From assembly GCF_019668485.1 (NCBI RefSeq), contig NZ_AP024619.1, positions 557,001 through 621,000 of the forward strand: 64,000 nucleotides of DNA, in the 5' to 3' direction. Positions 42,850-51,219 of the stretch are shown piece after piece. Below the pieces are notes generated by a model. It ran no database searches. It was not told where the DNA came from and saw only the letters and a list, made by a program, of their open reading frames with translations. A program made the position numbers and the translations under genes. Each line of letters starts with the position of its first letter. Positions within the stretch are counted from its first letter, which is position 1. The stretch comes from Gelria sp. Kuro-4. GTDB lineage: Bacteria; Bacillota; DTU030; DUMP01.

Positions 42850-42903
42850 TTAACGGAAACTTAACGGCCGCCTTAAGCGACCTTAACAAATAATTTCTAT
42901 AAT
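42850..42903 (+). promoter_or_regulatory. Pho-box-like array and -10 box
   Basis: Four TTAA-type repeats at 42850, 42861, 42873 and 42883 (TTAACG, TTAACG, TTAAGC, TTAACA) are spaced 10-12 bp, one helical turn, as in PhoP/PhoB binding sites. TATAAT follows at 42898-42903. It would drive the PHP phosphatase gene and perhaps the response regulator. Confidence 0.65.
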
Positions 42904-42968
42904 GAAGACGGTGGGAGGAGCCGGAACCGGCGTACCCGCCTGAATAAAGCAGAAAGGAGGAAAAAAAG

Positions 42969-43724
42969 ATGGGTTTTGAAGCAGACCTGCACACCCACAC
43001 CGTGGCCAGCCGGCACGCCTACAGCACCATCAAGGAGATGGCGGAGGGAGCGGCGGCCAAAGGCATCAAGCTCCTCGGCATGACCGATCACGGGATCAAC
43101 ATGCCGGGCGGCCCGCACGAGTACCACTTCGGCAACCTGGCAGCCATACCGTCCAACCTCTTCGGCGTGGAAATCCTGCGCGGCGTGGAGGCCAACATCA
43201 TCGATAGCCGAGGTACCCTGGATATGCCGGAGTACCTACTGGAGCGGCTGGATCTGGTGCTGGCGGGCTTTCACGCGGGCACCGGCTTTGACGGCGGCTC
43301 GGTGGAGGAGAACACCCAGGCGATGATCGCCGCCCTCTACAACCCCTACGTGCATGCCGTAGTGCACCCGGGGAATCCGCACTTCCCGGTGGACATCGAG
43401 AAGGTTGTACTGGCCGCCAAGGCCACCGGCAAGGCCCTGGAGATCAACAACAGCTCGTTCTCCGTCAGCCGCACCGGCAGCGCGCCCCGCTGCGAGCTCT
43501 TTGCCCGCTACATTCACCGCCACAAGGTACCGGTTATCATCTCCAGCGATGCGCACATCTACACGGCCGTCGGTAACTTCGAACAGGCCCTCGAGGTGGC
43601 GCACGCCGCCGGCATCCGCGACGAGGAGATCCTCAACTACTCAGCGGAGCGAGTCAAGAGTTACCTCGCCGAACTCAAACGGCGCCAGCGGCTCTTAAGC
43701 CAGCGTACCTGCCCTGTTTCCTAA
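42969..43724 (+). CDS. PHP-domain phosphatase
   Basis: The 251-residue protein of the PHP (polymerase and histidinol phosphatase) family has metal-binding motifs ADLHTHTVASRHAYSTI, TDHGINMPGG, HPGNPHFPVD and ISSDAHIYTAVGNF. It is close to the YcdX type, which hydrolyses phosphate esters with a metal cluster. ATG 42969 follows AAAGGAGG. A Pho-box-like array stands in front, suggesting induction under phosphate limitation. A terminator overlaps its stop codon. Confidence 0.9.
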   Translation: MGFEADLHTHTVASRHAYSTIKEMAEGAAAKGIKLLGMTDHGINMPGGPHEYHFGNLAAIPSNLFGVEILRGVEANIIDSRGTLDMPEYLLERLDLVLAGFHAGTGFDGGSVEENTQAMIAALYNPYVHAVVHPGNPHFPVDIEKVVLAAKATGKALEINNSSFSVSRTGSAPRCELFARYIHRHKVPVIISSDAHIYTAVGNFEQALEVAHAAGIRDEEILNYSAERVKSYLAELKRRQRLLSQRTCPVS

Positions 43725-43746
43725 GGGTGGCGCTGGCTTTTGTTTT
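43698..43746 (+). terminator. Terminator overlapping the PHP gene stop
   Basis: AGCCAGCG (43698-43705) pairs with CGCTGGCT (43731-43738), followed by TTTGTTTT. The left arm lies inside the coding region and the stop codon in the loop. Confidence 0.75.
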
Positions 43747-43773
43747 CGCGGATTGAAAAAAGGTGGAAGAGAG

Positions 43774-44484
43774 ATGGCTCGCATTCTGGTAGTGGACGAT
43801 GAGCCCCATGTGGTGGAACTCGTGCGCTTTAACTTGGAAAAGGAAGGCTTTCGGGTGCTGGCAGCCGATGATGGGCCGGCCGCTCTGGAGGTAGCGCGGC
43901 GCGAGGTGCCGGATCTCATCGTTCTCGACCTCATGCTGCCGGGCTTAAGCGGCCTGGAGGTGTTCAGGCTTCTTAAAGAAGAGAAAAAGACCCGGGCCAT
44001 TCCGGTAATCATGCTTACTGCCCGGGCCAGCGAGGCCGACCGGGTGCTGGGGCTCGAGCTCGGCGCCGACGATTACATAGTAAAGCCCTTCAGCCCGCGG
44101 GAACTTATTGCTCGCATCCGGGCACGCCTGCGCCGCCTTCCCGCGAAAAACGAAGCGCCGGTATTACGGAGCGGCTACCTGGAGCTTTATCCGGACCGGT
44201 ACGAGGTGTTCCTGGCCGGCAAACGCAAGGCCCTCACTCCCAAGGAATTCTCCCTGCTCGAGACCTTCCTCCGGAACCCGGGTAAGGTGCTACGGCGCGA
44301 GTTCCTTCTGGAGAACGTCTGGGGTTACGAGTATGCGGCCGATACACGTACAGTAGATGTGCACGTGCGCTACCTGCGGCAGAAAATCGAGGCCGACCCG
44401 GCCCATCCCGTGCTTATCGAGACAGTGCGCCGTGTAGGCTACCGGTTCCGGCCGCCCCTTACTGAGCACCGTTCGTTGTCGTAA
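43774..44484 (+). CDS. PhoB/PhoP-like response regulator (no kinase adjacent)
   Basis: The 236-residue OmpR-family regulator has a receiver domain with VVDDEPHVVELV, phospho-acceptor Asp in VLDLMLPG and KPFSPREL, then a winged-helix domain (LTPKEFSLLETFLRNPGKVLRREFLLENVWG, TVDVHVRYLRQKIE). I chose ATG 43774, after AGGTGGAAGAG. It lies between two Pho-box-like promoters, which makes it the best local candidate for the phosphate regulator. No sensor kinase gene is adjacent. Confidence 0.9.
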   Translation: MARILVVDDEPHVVELVRFNLEKEGFRVLAADDGPAALEVARREVPDLIVLDLMLPGLSGLEVFRLLKEEKKTRAIPVIMLTARASEADRVLGLELGADDYIVKPFSPRELIARIRARLRRLPAKNEAPVLRSGYLELYPDRYEVFLAGKRKALTPKEFSLLETFLRNPGKVLRREFLLENVWGYEYAADTRTVDVHVRYLRQKIEADPAHPVLIETVRRVGYRFRPPLTEHRSLS

Positions 44485-44602
44485 CTATCACCAACTGGAA
44501 ACAGGTGGGCGGCAAAGAGGCAGAGAGAAGCTGTATACACGCTCCCAACCTCTCGACGCTGGTAAACCGCGCCGAGTTTCCTACCTAGCTTCTAAGAAAG
44601 AA

Positions 44603-44645
44603 TTAAGGTCGTCTTAATATCCTTCTAAAATTGAGCGTGTACAAT
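44603..44645 (+). promoter_or_regulatory. Pho-box-like array before the alkaline phosphatase relic
   Basis: TTAAGG (44603), TTAATA (44614) and CTAAAA (44625) at exact 11-bp steps, with TACAAT at 44640-44645 as -10 box, about 30 bp before the start codon. Confidence 0.6.
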
Positions 44646-44674
44646 GAAGACAAAACGCCTTAGGAGGGATTGCC

Positions 44675-45342
44675 GTGAGGTTCTCGGCGAGGAGAAGTGT
44701 CGGCTTACTGGTGATACTGCTGACAGTTGTTTGTTTGACCCTGACCGCTGTTTTACCCGCCGTCCAGGCAGCTACGCCGTCCGCGCCAGCCCAAAATGTG
44801 ATCTTGCTCATCGGTGACGGCATGGGTTACGGACAGATGACTTTAGGCCGCATTGTCGAGGGCGGCGCGCTAACGATGGACAGCTTCACGTATAACGGAA
44901 CCGTTTCCACTTATCCCAACGACCCGGTGGAAAAATGGGTGACTGACTCGGCCGCCGCCGCCACGGCCATCGCCACCGGCGTGAAAACATACAATGCCGC
45001 CATCAGCGTGGATGTCAACAAACAACCGGTGAAGCTAAACTGACCGCGGAGAATTACAAAGACATCTTCACGGAGTACGTCGGCATTAATGACCTTACCC
45101 TTGACGAACGCGTTGCCCTGCTGAGTGCCTTCAAAGTGAAAGAGACCAACCCCTACGCCGCAGCTAATGCCGCCGCGGACATTGTAAGCCGCCGGGCTTA
45201 CGCCGGCTGGACCTCTGGCGGCCATACCGGGAATGACGTGCCCGTCATGGCTTATGGTCCGTACGCTGAAGAGTTCGCAAGGCATTTGGATAACACCGAT
45301 CTCAATAAGTTGATGTATAGGGCCTGCGGCTTCCAGAAATAG
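44675..45342 (+). pseudogene. Alkaline phosphatase, internally deleted and frameshifted
   Basis: The first 122 codons (44675-45043) encode a signal peptide and the start of an alkaline phosphatase: ILLIGDGMGYGQM (metal Asp) and TDSAAAATAIATGVKTYN (nucleophile Ser). The frame then meets a TGA, and from about 45030 a different frame gives the family's C-terminal part (YAGWTSGGHTGNDVPVMAYGP). The middle of the roughly 450-residue enzyme, more than 200 residues, is missing. A Pho-box-like promoter remains upstream. An assembly deletion cannot be excluded. Confidence 0.85.
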
Positions 45343-45504
45343 AAGCTTGTCTCCCTTTGGTAATATAAACCGGGGCCAACCCCAAAGCGGCACCCTTGCC
45401 TTGAAGGGCGGGGCGCTGTTGCTGCTCAAAAAGTTCTTACGCGTGCATAACGGTTGTAAGGCGGGACAGAATAATGAACGAAGGGTCTGTAGTGGCTGAG
45501 CCCA

Positions 45505-45885
45505 GACTGCTGCAGGGCGGGTTCGCTCTGCAGTGGTCGGCCAAAGGTTAACGCCGGGTGCTTGGCCTGGCGTTAGCCGGCGGGCAGACCGGCCGGTGTC
45601 TCCTCAGTTTCTGCGGCGGTCCGAAAGATCGCTGTGGGAGCGAGGGGGATGCCCGCCGGTCGAGCTAAGATCCGGCGAAGTGCCGCATGTTTTTTCACTC
45701 TGTTGAAAAGGCTCGAGGTTTAGGAGTTCCTCGCGAGAGGAACCTAGGCTTCCCAGGTACTTCGCCGGGTCGAGCACAGGTTGCTGCAGGTTCCGTAATG
45801 GTCCCCGGCGGTCGAAAGGCTGCCTTGGGCTATGCAGGGATCTGCAGCAGCTGCAGCGTAGGTCACTACGGGCTCTTCTTTTTTA
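45505..45885 (+). ncRNA. Candidate large structured RNA, class not recognised
   Basis: No gene lies between 45343 and 46023. Successive stems are: 45505-45515/45528-45538 (11 bp, two GU), 45546-45558/45566-45578 (13 bp, two GU), 45579-45586/45650-45657 (8 bp), 45669-45681/45759-45771 (13 bp, one GU) enclosing 45726-45732/45737-45743 closed by a GCGA tetraloop, and 45782-45789/45842-45849 enclosing 45807-45813/45818-45824 (two GU) closed by GAAA. A CGTAG/CTACG hairpin followed by CTCTTCTTTTTT near 45858-45892 could end it. It lacks the RNase P, tmRNA, SRP and cobalamin motifs I know. Confidence 0.6.
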
Positions 45886-46023
45886 TGCCGGTCGTAAGGC
45901 GTCGTGCGAAGAATAGTCCTGCAGTTAGGCTTCTTGCCCGCCGGGATAGGAAGGAAGGGTTTCTGCCCCCAGATGTCGAAGATTAGAACAACTAAACGGC
46001 TACGGACGCTGGGGGGCTTTGGG

Positions 46024-46941
46024 GTGAACATCAACCAGTTGCGTACACTGGTCGCGCTTGCCGAGTGCAAAAGCTTCTCGTCGGCTGCGGAAAAGCTCTT
46101 TCTCACTCAGCCGGCGGTAAGCTTCCAGATCCACTCCCTGGAGGAACACTTCGGCGCCCGCTTGGTGGACCGCTCGGGCAAGCGGGCGGAACTTACGGAG
46201 GAAGGCCGCCTGGTGTGCGACTTCGCGCGCCAGACGCTCCAGCTCCTGGCGGAGGCGGAGTACCGGGTAAGCCAGCTCTCCTGCCACGTGCGGGGGCGCC
46301 TGCTCGTGGGTGCCAGCACTATACCGGGCGAGTACATCCTGCCGCACCTTATCGGCGCCTTCAAGGAGAAATTTCCTGAGGTGCAGATCAGCCTCGAGAT
46401 CGGCGATTCCAGCGAGATCCGCAAGAAAGTTCTCGACCAGCGCCTGGACTTGGGCGTAGTAGGGGCGGTGGCCAATCAGGCCCAGCTGAATTCCACCAAG
46501 GTGCTGGAGGACGAGCTCATCCTGATCGTGCCGCCCGGGCACACCTGGCCTTCCCGCGCCCAAATCGCCCCGGCCGGCCTGCTGGAGGAAAACTTTATCC
46601 TGCGGGAAAAGGGCTCCGGCACGCGGCAGGTGCTGGCGGAGCGGCTGAAGGAAGTGGGGATTGAACTGGCCGACCTCAAGGTGGTGATGGAACTCGGCAG
46701 CACGGAGGCCATCCTTACCGCTGTGGAAGCCGGGCTCGGGATCTCGGTGGTTTCCCGCTGGGCGGCCGACAAGGCCCTGGCGCTCGGGCAGGTGCGCGAG
46801 GTGCGCGTGGTGGGGCTCAACCTCAAGCGCGACCTCTTTGTGGTCACCCACAAGCAGGCCCTGCCCAACCGGGCGCTGGAGGAGTTCCAGACCTTTCTGA
46901 CCACCTTTAACACCCAGTCGCTGAGCCGTGCTGCCGGCTGA
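46024..46941 (+). CDS. LysR-family regulator, selenium-metabolism-associated type
   Basis: The 305-residue LysR protein has an N-terminal HTH (INQLRTLVALAECKSFSSAAEKLFLTQPAVSFQIHSLEEHFG) and an effector-binding domain (RLLVGASTIPGEYILPHLIGAF, STEAILTAVEAGLGISVVSRWA). GTG 46024 is the start that gives the normal family N-terminus. It lies 12 bp before selD and belongs to the LysR group commonly found beside selD and yedF, so it probably controls selenium genes; the effector is unknown. Confidence 0.88.
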   Translation: MNINQLRTLVALAECKSFSSAAEKLFLTQPAVSFQIHSLEEHFGARLVDRSGKRAELTEEGRLVCDFARQTLQLLAEAEYRVSQLSCHVRGRLLVGASTIPGEYILPHLIGAFKEKFPEVQISLEIGDSSEIRKKVLDQRLDLGVVGAVANQAQLNSTKVLEDELILIVPPGHTWPSRAQIAPAGLLEENFILREKGSGTRQVLAERLKEVGIELADLKVVMELGSTEAILTAVEAGLGISVVSRWAADKALALGQVREVRVVGLNLKRDLFVVTHKQALPNRALEEFQTFLTTFNTQSLSRAAG

Positions 46942-46953
46942 GGAGGTGAGGCC

Positions 46954-48000
46954 ATGAGCAAGGAACAGCGCCTGACGGCGCTGACGGCCGCGTCCGGCTG
47001 AGGGGCCAAACTGGGTCCTGTGACCCTCTCGCAGGTGCTGCGAGATTTACCCGTGCTTACCGATCCGCGCCTCCTGGTGGGGCACGGCACCAGCGATGAC
47101 GCCGCCGTTTACCAGCTGGCGCCGGACCTGGCCCTCATTGAAACCGTGGACTTTTTCACGCCGGTGGTGGACGATCCCTTCACCTTCGGCCAGATTGCCG
47201 CCGCCAACGCCCTGAGCGACATCTACGCCATGGGCGGGCAGCCGCTCCTGGCCCTCAACATCGTCGGCTTTCCCTCCTGCCTGGATACGGAAGTCCTGCG
47301 TGCGATCCTGCGCGGCGGGGCGGAAAAGGTGAAAGAAGCAGGGGCCCTGCTGGCCGGCGGGCACAGCATTCAGGATGAGGAGCCCAAATACGGGCTGGCG
47401 GTAACCGGTGCGGCCCGCCCGGCGGAGATCTGGAGCAACGCCGGCGCCCGGCCCGGCGACGAGCTCATCCTTACCAAACCGCTGGGGACGGGGGTTTTCC
47501 TTACCGCCTACAAGGTGGACCTGGCACCGGCCGGGGAGTTTGCCCCGGTGGCTGCCAGCATGGCCCGTTTGAATGCGGCGGCGGCCGCCGCCGCCCAGGC
47601 GGTGGGCGTGAGCGCCTGCACCGATATCACCGGGTTCGGCCTCCTGGGGCATGCTTACGAGGTGGCCGCCGCCAGCGGCGTTGACCTGGCCATTGACCTG
47701 GCGGCGGTGCCGTTCTTTCCCGGCGCGCGGGAGCTGGCCCGGCAGGGGTTGGTGCCGGCCGGCACGTACCGCAACCGCGAGTACTTAACGGGCAAGGTGG
47801 AGCTTCCCCAGGACCTGCCCGACGAGCTCTCCGACCTGCTCTTTGACCCGCAGACGAGCGGCGGGCTGCTCCTTGCCGTGCCCGCGCCCAAAGCAGGTGC
47901 CCTCCTGGACGAACTCGCCCGCCGCAGCGTGCCCGCCGCACGCGTCGGCCGGGCGGAACCGGTGGCGGGGGACACGCCGCGCCTGCGGGTTTACGGCTGA
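46954..48000 (+). CDS. selD: Selenophosphate synthetase (Sec-containing)
   Basis: SelD makes selenophosphate from selenide and ATP for the whole Sec pathway. From ATG 46954 (GAGGTGAGGCC upstream) the frame runs through an in-frame TGA at 46999-47001 (codon 16) in the context ASG-U-GAK, the position of the catalytic Cys/Sec in this family. It continues to 48000 (348 residues), with GHGTSDDAAVY and GGHSIQDEEPKYGLAVTG as ATP and metal regions. Ignoring the UGA would lose the active site. It is followed by yedF. Confidence 0.96.
47013..47026 (+). promoter_or_regulatory. SECIS-like hairpin after selD UGA
   Basis: GGGTC (47013-47017) pairs with GACCC (47022-47026) around the loop CTGT, 11 bases after the UGA. 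Plausible SelB target; short stem. Confidence 0.45.
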
Positions 48001-48031
48001 ACCCCGGTTTTTGGAAAGGAGAAATCGCCTT

Positions 48032-48652
48032 ATGGAAGAAAAACACGTGGACGCGCGGGGCCTCGCCTGCCCCCTGCCCGTGATCCGCACCAAAAAAGCC
48101 ATCGAAGCCCTGACAGCCGGAAAAGTGGTGACCATTGTGGACAACCCTGTCGCCCGTGACAACGTCGCCAAGTTGGCACGCAGCCTCAACCTGCCCGTAG
48201 CCGTCGCTGTGGAGGGGAACAACTTCGTCCTCACCATTACCAAGGAGGGTGCCCTGGTCGAGCCGGCGCCCGGCCCGGAGACGGCGGCTGTGGCGCAGGC
48301 CGAGCGTTCCGGCCGCGGCACCGTGGTGCTGGTGCTGAGCGACGCCGTCGGCCGCCCGGCGGAGGAACTGGGGCACATCCTCACCAAGTCCTTCTTTTAC
48401 ACCCTCACCGAAAGCACACCCGCCCCGGCAGCGGTGATCCTTATGAACGGCGGCGTCCGTCTCAGCACCGAGGGCTCCGAGGTGCTGGCCAGCCTCAAGA
48501 CCCTGGAGAAACAGGGCGTGGAGATCTTGTCCTGCGGTACGTGCCTGGACTACCTCAAGCTCAAGGATAAACTGGCGGTAGGGAACATCTCGAATATGTT
48601 CACCATCGTCGAAAAGCTCCTGGGTGCCGAGAAAGTCGTCACCATTTCCTAA
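48032..48652 (+). CDS. yedF: Selenium-metabolism protein YedF (TusA-DsrE fusion)
   Basis: The 206-residue protein joins an N-terminal TusA-like domain (DARGLACPLPVIRTKKAI, active Cys about residue 13) with a C-terminal DsrE-like domain (TVVLVLSDAVGRP, LSCGTCLDYLKLKDKLAVG). The family accompanies selD in Sec-using bacteria and probably carries or delivers selenium as a persulfide-like species; this is inferred for the family. ATG 48032 follows AAAGGAG, 31 bp after selD. Confidence 0.9.
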   Translation: MEEKHVDARGLACPLPVIRTKKAIEALTAGKVVTIVDNPVARDNVAKLARSLNLPVAVAVEGNNFVLTITKEGALVEPAPGPETAAVAQAERSGRGTVVLVLSDAVGRPAEELGHILTKSFFYTLTESTPAPAAVILMNGGVRLSTEGSEVLASLKTLEKQGVEILSCGTCLDYLKLKDKLAVGNISNMFTIVEKLLGAEKVVTIS

Positions 48653-48683
48653 TGGTCCAGCTATCCCTTTTGGGAGGTATCTT

Positions 48684-49568
48684 ATGAACCTGTCTCCGGC
48701 AATGGCGAGCTTACTCGCCCCCGAGCGCCTGACCGCCTTCGTCCTGGGCGCCGGGCGGGTGCTTTTCGTCCTGTTATTGGTGCTGGTGAGCGTCACCTTG
48801 GCCCTTAAGGCGGGCCGCCTGCTCATCGCGCGGGCACTGCGCCCCCCTGAGGGCAAAAAGTACCCCCTTGACCCGCGTCGCGCCCAAACCCTGCAGGCTC
48901 TCCTGAACAGCATCCTGCGCTACAGCCTCTACTTTGTTGGTGCGCTGGTGGTGCTGGATGCCCTGGGCGTGCCCACCACCTCCGTGGTGGCCAGCGCCGG
49001 GCTGGTGGGCCTGGCGGTGGGCTTCGGCGCCCAGAACCTGGTGCGCGATGTTATCACCGGCTTCTTCATCCTCTTTGAGGATCAGTACGGCATCGGCGAA
49101 TACGTCGGCGTCGCCGGCGTGGAGGGAATCATCGAAGACATCGGCCTGAGAACCACGCGGCTGCGCGATTTCAACGGTGACCTGCACATCATTCCCAACG
49201 GGCAGATCAACCTGGTGACCAACAAGAGCCGCGGTTCGCGCCGGGCGTTGGTCGAGGTGGGCGTGGCCTATGAGTCCGATCTGCGTCGAGTACAGGAAAT
49301 TCTTGAGGGTATTTCCCGGGAAATAGCGGCGGCCATGCCGGAAATAGTCGAAGGCCCCACCGTGCTCGGCGTCACCGCCTTGGGAGAGTCGCAGGTGACC
49401 TTCCAGGTCCTGGCCCGGACCGAACCCATGGCTGAATGGAAGGTGGAGCGTGAGATGCGGCGCCGCTTCAAGCTGGGGCTCGATGCGGCCGGGATTGAAA
49501 TTCCTTACCCGCACCGCGTGGTTGTCCTGGAGGGGAAACAAGAAGGCGGCCTGCGGCCGGCACGGTGA
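48684..49568 (+). CDS. Small-conductance mechanosensitive channel (MscS family)
   Basis: The 294-residue protein has three N-terminal membrane segments, with the glycine/alanine-rich pore helix VVASAGLVGLAVGFGAQNLVRDVITGFFILFEDQYGIGEYV, then a cytoplasmic beta domain (RDFNGDLHIIPNGQI) and an alpha-beta end (GIEIPYPHRVV). It opens on membrane tension to release solutes. ATG 48684 follows GGGAGGT. It precedes the DUF951 and rpsF genes, a common Firmicutes order. Confidence 0.92.
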   Translation: MNLSPAMASLLAPERLTAFVLGAGRVLFVLLLVLVSVTLALKAGRLLIARALRPPEGKKYPLDPRRAQTLQALLNSILRYSLYFVGALVVLDALGVPTTSVVASAGLVGLAVGFGAQNLVRDVITGFFILFEDQYGIGEYVGVAGVEGIIEDIGLRTTRLRDFNGDLHIIPNGQINLVTNKSRGSRRALVEVGVAYESDLRRVQEILEGISREIAAAMPEIVEGPTVLGVTALGESQVTFQVLARTEPMAEWKVEREMRRRFKLGLDAAGIEIPYPHRVVVLEGKQEGGLRPAR

Positions 49569-49612
49569 AGCTGCCGGACGGCGCCCCCTTCTTCGCCGGG
49601 GAGGGATGAAGG

Positions 49613-49807
49613 ATGGACAAATACCGCTTGGGCGACATCGTCCGCATGCGCAAGACGCATCCCTGCGGCAGTGACCAGTGGGAAATCATCCGCGTGGGCG
49701 CGGACTTTAAACTCAAGTGCCTGGGCTGCGGCCGGCGGGTCATGCTGCCCCGGCCCAAGTTCGAACGGGCGGTCAAGGAAATCGTGCGCTCTGCGGGGGA
49801 AGAATGA
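49613..49807 (+). CDS. DUF951 protein
   Basis: A 64-residue protein with the DUF951 pattern [41 protein letters not shown]. Three cysteines, including CLGC, suggest a zinc site; an OB-like nucleic-acid-binding role has been suggested but is unproven. It regularly precedes rpsF in Firmicutes, as here. Confidence 0.88.
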   Translation: MDKYRLGDIVRMRKTHPCGSDQWEIIRVGADFKLKCLGCGRRVMLPRPKFERAVKEIVRSAGEE

Positions 49808-49874
49808 CAAGGCGATGCATTTCCTTCCCCCCGCAGCCCAAACCCACAGGGAGACTCCCCGCACGGTAAAAACT

Positions 49875-49903
49875 TTGCCTTTAGCCACAAACAATGATAT
49901 AAT
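49875..49903 (+). promoter_or_regulatory. Promoter of rpsF-ssb-rpsR
   Basis: TTGCCT (49875-49880), 17 bp, TATAAT (49898-49903). The transcript has a leader of about 90 bases; the GC-rich hairpins in it could be an S6:S18 autoregulatory site. Confidence 0.75.
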
Positions 49904-50002
49904 AACTACCTGGTAGTGCTCTGGCATTACCTCCCTGCCCTGCGCGCGGCGCAGGGCCGCAGGGGGAGACCCCTGATAGTCCGGAGGGAGGAGGTGAAAC
50001 GA

Positions 50003-50335
50003 GTGGCCAGTTACGAAGTCATGTACATCCTGGCCCCCAACCTGGAAGAAGAGGCCTACGCTGCTTTGAGCCGGAAGTTCAGCGACCTTATTACCGAAAG
50101 CGGCGGCCGGGTTGAGAAGGTGGACACCTGGGGCAAGCGGCGCCTGGCGTACGAGATCAAGAAGTTCCGCGAAGGCTTCTACACCGTCATCTACTTCAGC
50201 GCCACAGCGGCTTGCGTCAAGGAACTGGACCGGGTAATGAAGATCACGGAGCCTGTGCTGCGGCACCTCATCGTGCGGCACGAAGAAAAGGATAACGCGA
50301 ACGCCGAGGGGAAGGTGGCGGCGGAACATGCTTAA
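50003..50335 (+). CDS. rpsF: 30S ribosomal protein S6
   Basis: S6 binds 16S rRNA with S18 on the small-subunit platform. The 110-residue protein has [42 protein letters not shown] and [13 protein letters not shown] 50003 follows GGAGGAGGTGAAAC; the longer open frame upstream is in the leader. It overlaps ssb by 8 bp, in the classic rpsF-ssb-rpsR operon. Confidence 0.96.
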   Translation: MASYEVMYILAPNLEEEAYAALSRKFSDLITESGGRVEKVDTWGKRRLAYEIKKFREGFYTVIYFSATAACVKELDRVMKITEPVLRHLIVRHEEKDNANAEGKVAAEHA

Positions 50336-50759
50336 CCGGGTTATCCTCATCGGCCGGCTGACGCGTGACCCCGAACTGAGGTACACGGCCGCCGGCGTTC
50401 CAGTAGCCAGGTTCACACTTGCGGTCGATCGTTCCTTCACCAACCAACAGGGACAGCGGGAGACGGATTTTATCGATATCGTCGTTTGGCGCCGCCAGGC
50501 TGAGATCTGCACCAATAACCTGAGCAAGGGACGGTTGGTAGCGGTCGAAGGCCGCCTGCAGATCCGCTCCTACGAGACCCAGGACGGGCAGAAACGCCGG
50601 GCCGCGGAAGTGGTGGCCGATAGCGTTCAGTTCCTGGATTGGCCCAAAGCGGCGGTGGGTGCCGGCGGGGGTCAGAGCAGCGGGAGCCCGAGTGGGGAGC
50701 CGAGCGGGGAACCCAGCGGCACCGAGGTCGAGTATAATCTGGACGATGTCCCCTTCTAA
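50328..50759 (+). CDS. ssb: Single-stranded DNA-binding protein
   Basis: The 143-residue SSB protects single-stranded DNA in replication and repair. It has the OB fold ([37 protein letters not shown]), a flexible Gly/Ser/Pro/Glu-rich linker with a small repeat ([10 protein letters not shown]), and the acidic tip DDVPF that docks partner proteins. It starts at ATG 50328 within the end of rpsF. Confidence 0.96.
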   Translation: MLNRVILIGRLTRDPELRYTAAGVPVARFTLAVDRSFTNQQGQRETDFIDIVVWRRQAEICTNNLSKGRLVAVEGRLQIRSYETQDGQKRRAAEVVADSVQFLDWPKAAVGAGGGQSSGSPSGEPSGEPSGTEVEYNLDDVPF

Positions 50760-50777
50760 AAGGAGGGCGGAAAACGA

Positions 50778-51008
50778 GTGCCACGGCACGATAAACGGCG
50801 CAGCAAGAAGCGCGTCTGCAATTTCTGCGTGGATAAGATTGACGTCATCGATTACAAAGATGCCGGGCGGTTGCGGCGCTACATCACCGAGCGGGGCAAG
50901 ATTCTTCCCCGGCGCATCACCGGTAACTGCGCCCGCCATCAGCGCCAGCTGACGGTGGCCATTAAGCGGGCGCGGAACGTAGCGCTGCTGCCGTTCACAG
51001 CCGAATAA
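50778..51008 (+). CDS. rpsR: 30S ribosomal protein S18
   Basis: The 76-residue S18 has CNFC and a later [10 protein letters not shown], a cysteine-bearing, possibly zinc-binding form. [17 protein letters not shown] is highly conserved. It starts at GTG 50778, 9 bases after GGAGGG, and ends the operon. It assembles with S6 on the 30S platform. Confidence 0.96.
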   Translation: MPRHDKRRSKKRVCNFCVDKIDVIDYKDAGRLRRYITERGKILPRRITGNCARHQRQLTVAIKRARNVALLPFTAE

Positions 51009-51011
51009 AGC

Positions 51012-51033
51012 ACAAGGCGCCCTGGGGCGCCTT
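51012..51033 (+). terminator. Terminator after rpsR
   Basis: A 9-bp stem CAAGGCGCC/GGCGCCTTG with loop CTGG, followed by TTGGCTTG; the T-run is weak. Confidence 0.65.
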
Positions 51034-51219
51034 GTTGGCTTGCAGGAACATGCGGCGGCTGCAGCGGCAGGGTAAGGAAAAGGTTTGGATCGAGGATTAC
51101 GCTGCCTGCATGTCATGGGCGGGGAGGAAAGTGTAGGTCTTTGCCGAATAATTTAGAGACGGCTGTATTCTAAGGCGCATAAGGAATGGCCATGGTAGGG
51201 TTTTGGGGGTGGGCTGGGC

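Noticed and set aside
42850-42903. CRISPR-like or tandem repeat array
   Set aside because: The TTAA repeats are short, 10-12 bp apart and lie in a promoter; they fit regulator binding boxes better.
44675-45342. Reading the TGA at 45041 in the alkaline phosphatase as selenocysteine
   Set aside because: The sequence after the TGA in that frame is not phosphatase-like; the matching C-terminal part is in a different frame, so this is a deletion and frameshift.
45505-45885. RNase P RNA, tmRNA or cobalamin riboswitch
   Set aside because: The diagnostic conserved sequences of these classes are not present in the region.
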